64,000 bases of DNA, taken from an uncultured Cetobacterium sp. Lineage in GTDB: Bacteria; Fusobacteriota; Fusobacteriia; Fusobacteriales; Fusobacteriaceae. The stretch lies in NCBI GenBank assembly GCA_934085975.1, contig CAKOHT010000004.1, forward strand, positions 34,161 to 98,160. The letters are read 5' to 3'. The notes under the pieces were generated by a model that worked only from the letters and a program-made list of their open reading frames with translations, searched no databases and was not told the origin of the DNA. The position numbers were made by a program, and so were the translations under genes. Shown piece after piece: positions 62,065 to 64,000 of this stretch (positions are counted from its first letter, which is position 1; every line of letters begins with the position of its first letter).

Positions 62065-62790
62065 ATGAAAAAGGGATTTATTCACTCACACGAGAGTTTT
62101 GGAACCGTAGATGGACCAGGTATTAGATATGTGGTGTTTACTCAAGGGTGTCCTTTAAGATGTAAATATTGCCATAATAGTGATACATGGAAAAAAGAGG
62201 ATGCAAAATTCTTGGAAACTCCTGAACAAACTTTCTTAGAAATCTGTAGATATAAAAACTTTATAAAATCAGGTGGGGTTACGGTGACAGGTGGTGATCC
62301 GTTAACTCAGCCTGAATATGTAAAGGAGCTATTGAGACTTTGTAAACAGGAAGGTATACATACAGCAATTGATACTTCTGGATTTTTACTTAATGATAAA
62401 GTTAAAGAAGCTTTAGAGTATACAGACCTTGTCCTATTGGATATAAAATCAATAGATTCAAAACAATATAGGGAATTAACTGGAATAGAATTAGAACCGA
62501 CATTACAGTTTGCGAAATATTTGAAGGAAATAGGAAAGCCAATGTGGGTAAGACACGTTGTTGTACCGGGAATTACTGACAACGACGAGTTGTTGGAAAA
62601 ACTAGCTGATTTTTTGAAAGATTTTGATAACTTGGAAAAAGTTGAAATTTTACCATATCATTCTTTAGGGGAGTATAAATGGCAAAAGATGGGGCTAGAA
62701 TATCCTTTAAAGGGAGTTGAACAACTTTCAGCTGAAAGATTCGAAAATGCAAAAAGTATATTTAAAAGTAGAGGTTTAACAGTTAAATAG
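62065..62790 (+). CDS. pflA: Pyruvate formate-lyase activating enzyme
   Basis: Radical-SAM enzyme that generates the glycyl radical of PflB. The 241 residues have the three cluster cysteines in GCPLRCKYCHNSD (Cys29, Cys33, Cys36), the start SFGTVDGPGIRYVVFTQGC that distinguishes PFL activases, and GGVTVTGGDPL (GGE-type motif with Asp). It lacks the extra ferredoxin-like clusters of other glycyl-radical activases. It is co-transcribed with pflB. Flavodoxin, encoded at 24.6 kb, is a likely electron donor. A strong terminator follows. Confidence 0.97.
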   Translation: MKKGFIHSHESFGTVDGPGIRYVVFTQGCPLRCKYCHNSDTWKKEDAKFLETPEQTFLEICRYKNFIKSGGVTVTGGDPLTQPEYVKELLRLCKQEGIHTAIDTSGFLLNDKVKEALEYTDLVLLDIKSIDSKQYRELTGIELEPTLQFAKYLKEIGKPMWVRHVVVPGITDNDELLEKLADFLKDFDNLEKVEILPYHSLGEYKWQKMGLEYPLKGVEQLSAERFENAKSIFKSRGLTVK

Positions 62791-62800
62791 TGAAGTTTTA

Positions 62801-62837
62801 ACTACCTTAGAACATGAAAGTTCTAAGGTAGTTTTTT
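62801..62837 (+). terminator. Terminator after pflA
   Basis: A 13-bp perfect stem, ACTACCTTAGAAC (62801-62813) with GTTCTAAGGTAGT (62820-62832), followed by a T-run. Confidence 0.93.
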
Positions 62838-62855
62838 ATATATTTTAACAGAAAA

Positions 62856-62866
62856 TATGATATAAT
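62856..62866 (+). promoter_or_regulatory. Extended -10 promoter of tsaD
   Basis: TATAAT at 62861-62866 is preceded by ATGA, giving a TG-type extended -10. No clear -35 box stands 17 bp upstream. Confidence 0.45.
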
Positions 62867-62893
62867 TAAAGAAAAGCATAAAGGGAGAAATCA

Positions 62894-63904
62894 ATGATTA
62901 TATTAGGAATAGAAACGTCTTGTGATGAGACATCAATAGCCGTTTTAAAGGATGGAAAAGAAGTTTTATCCAATAATATTTCCTCTCAAATAGAGATACA
63001 TAAAGAGTATGGTGGAGTAGTACCCGAAATTGCCTCAAGACATCATATCAAAAATATAGCCACAATTTTGGAGGAAAGTTTAGAAAAAGCTAAAATCACA
63101 ATGGATGATGTGGATTATATAGCTGTAACATATGCGCCAGGATTAATTGGAGCACTTCTTGTGGGAATTTCATTCGCCAAAGGATTAGCTTATGGACATG
63201 ACATTCCTTTAATTCCTGTTCATCATATAAAAGCACATATCTATGGAAATTTTATAGAACACGACATTGAATTACCATGTATAGCTTTAGTGGTATCTGG
63301 TGGACATACAAATATAGTGTATATAGATAAAGAGCATAATTTTATAAACTTAGGAGCAACTTTGGATGATGCTGTTGGTGAAAGTTATGACAAAGTAGCA
63401 AGAGTTATGGGAATAGGGTACCCGGGTGGACCTATTGTGGATAAACTTTATTATAAAGGAAACAAAGAGGCATTAAAAATACCAGAACCTAAGGTGGAGG
63501 GGTATGATTTCAGTTTTTCAGGAATTAAAACCTCTGTTATAAATGCTGTGAATAAAGCTAGAATGAAAGGTGAAGAGTTTAAGGCAGAAGATTTATCCGC
63601 TTCGTTTCAAGAAAAAGTAGTGGATATACTTTGCAAAAAAACATTGAAAGCGGCTAAAGACAAAGGGGTTAGACAAATTGTAATAGCAGGAGGAGTTGCA
63701 GCTAATTCATTATTGAGAAGTGAGTTAACAATGAGAGCTAGTAAACTGGGGATAAAAGTAAACTACCCTTCAATGGAATATTGTACTGACAATGCAGCAA
63801 TGATAGCTGAAGCAGCATATTATAAGCTCAAATATGGAAAAGGAAAAATATTTGCAGATTTAATGCTAAATGGTAAAGCTACATTGGATATAACAAAAGA
63901 TTAA
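62894..63904 (+). CDS. tsaD: tRNA N6-adenosine threonylcarbamoyltransferase TsaD
   Basis: Transfers threonylcarbamoyl to A37 of tRNA, forming t6A. The 336 residues are the usual length. ILGIETSCDETSIAVL opens the actin-like ATPase fold; the iron-binding histidines lie in VHHIKAHIYGN (about 113-123), VVSGGHTNIVYI follows, and FSFSGIKTSVINAVNKAR and YCTDNAAMIAEAAYYKL complete the active site. tsaB, tsaE and tsaC are not in the window. TcdA at 23.9 kb would act on the product. AAGGGAG precedes the ATG. Confidence 0.98.
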   Translation: MIILGIETSCDETSIAVLKDGKEVLSNNISSQIEIHKEYGGVVPEIASRHHIKNIATILEESLEKAKITMDDVDYIAVTYAPGLIGALLVGISFAKGLAYGHDIPLIPVHHIKAHIYGNFIEHDIELPCIALVVSGGHTNIVYIDKEHNFINLGATLDDAVGESYDKVARVMGIGYPGGPIVDKLYYKGNKEALKIPEPKVEGYDFSFSGIKTSVINAVNKARMKGEEFKAEDLSASFQEKVVDILCKKTLKAAKDKGVRQIVIAGGVAANSLLRSELTMRASKLGIKVNYPSMEYCTDNAAMIAEAAYYKLKYGKGKIFADLMLNGKATLDITKD

Positions 63905-63937
63905 AAAAGATAGAGTTTAAGGCAGATGGAGGAAAAA

Positions 63938-64000
63938 ATGTCAAGTGTAATACAAAGAGCTGAATTACAATCACAAATTTGGAAAATAGCAAATGATGTT
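63938..64000 (+). CDS. hsdM: Probable type I restriction-modification methylase subunit (HsdM), 5' end
   Basis: Only the first 21 codons are in the window: MSSVIQRAELQSQIWKIANDV. The pattern AELQSQIWKIANDV matches the conserved N terminus of the HsdM N-terminal helical domain (usually followed by RGAVDGW). The ATG has the ribosome site GGAGG six bases upstream. If correct, a type I restriction-modification cluster begins here, and hsdS and hsdR should follow. The next bases would settle the call. Confidence 0.65.
   Translation, partial: MSSVIQRAELQSQIWKIANDV

Noticed and set aside
1-64000. tRNA, rRNA, CRISPR arrays, insertion sequences or prophage
   Set aside because: Reading by eye gave no cloverleaf-like genes, repeat-spacer pattern, transposase or phage genes; a covariance-model search would be needed to be certain about small RNAs.

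Overview
The window is AT-rich, gene-dense and entirely chromosomal in character. It pairs diderm envelope genes (TonB-dependent receptor, heptosyltransferase-type LPS genes, an LPS-kinase-like gene) with a Firmicutes-like core (GlpP, a CcpN-type HTH-CBS regulator, class III fructose-bisphosphatase, RicT/PSP1, YqeH, TrmFO) and a fermentative energy set (PFOR, Pta-AckA, PflB/PflA, PPDK, citrate lyase maturation). That mixture points to Fusobacteriota, most likely a Fusobacterium or Cetobacterium relative. This is inferred from gene content only. No tRNA, rRNA, CRISPR array, transposase or prophage was seen.

Region by region. 1-4.8 kb (minus): the 5' end of glpF behind a terminator-like leader and glpP; then fruR-fruK-fruA (fructose PTS) with a palindromic operator around the fruR promoter. 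4.8-9.1 kb: a Nudix hydrolase, then on the minus strand chorismate mutase - lipoprotein - citC - citXG, with no citrate lyase subunits nearby. 9.2-13.0 kb (plus): accD-accA-pfkA-small coiled-coil protein-recR. 13.0-16.5 kb (minus): bioF-bioG-bioC and a class V aminotransferase. 16.7-21.9 kb (plus): a gluconeogenic unit of CcpN-like regulator, ppdK and fbp. 21.9-27.7 kb: htpG (minus), tcdA-flavodoxin-rhodanese, a leader-peptide/attenuator region and putP, then ogt (minus). 27.8-31.7 kb: cobalamin riboswitch, btuB-like receptor, btuF-like binding protein and a TIM-barrel protein that may be a cobamide-remodelling enzyme of the CbiR kind. 31.8-47.3 kb (plus): housekeeping genes for RNA modification, DNA repair, topology, recombination, ribosome assembly and protein targeting (ricT, trmN6, uvrB, xseA, TPR protein, dprA, topA, trmFO, Xer-like recombinase, yqeH, membrane protein, COG2509-like flavoprotein, ftsY). 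47.4-53.4 kb: pta, ackA and pyruvate:ferredoxin oxidoreductase. 53.5-57.3 kb: three GT9 glycosyltransferases and a sugar-kinase-like gene. 57.3-59.6 kb: recA-recX-plsC. 59.7-62.8 kb: pflB-pflA. 62.9 kb to the end: tsaD and the first 21 codons of a probable type I restriction-modification methylase (hsdM).

The metabolic genes fit a fermenter that converts pyruvate to acetyl-CoA by both PFOR and PFL, makes ATP through Pta-AckA, and can reverse glycolysis through PPDK and FBPase.

The most interesting signals are: the putP leader, which has a 19-residue peptide ending P-I-P-P-R followed by mutually exclusive hairpins and a terminator; the TIM-barrel gene in the B12 operon; a tyrosine recombinase lacking its first catalytic arginine; a class V aminotransferase at the end of a biotin operon; and a set of well-formed operator palindromes at fruR, the ccpN-like gene and pflB.
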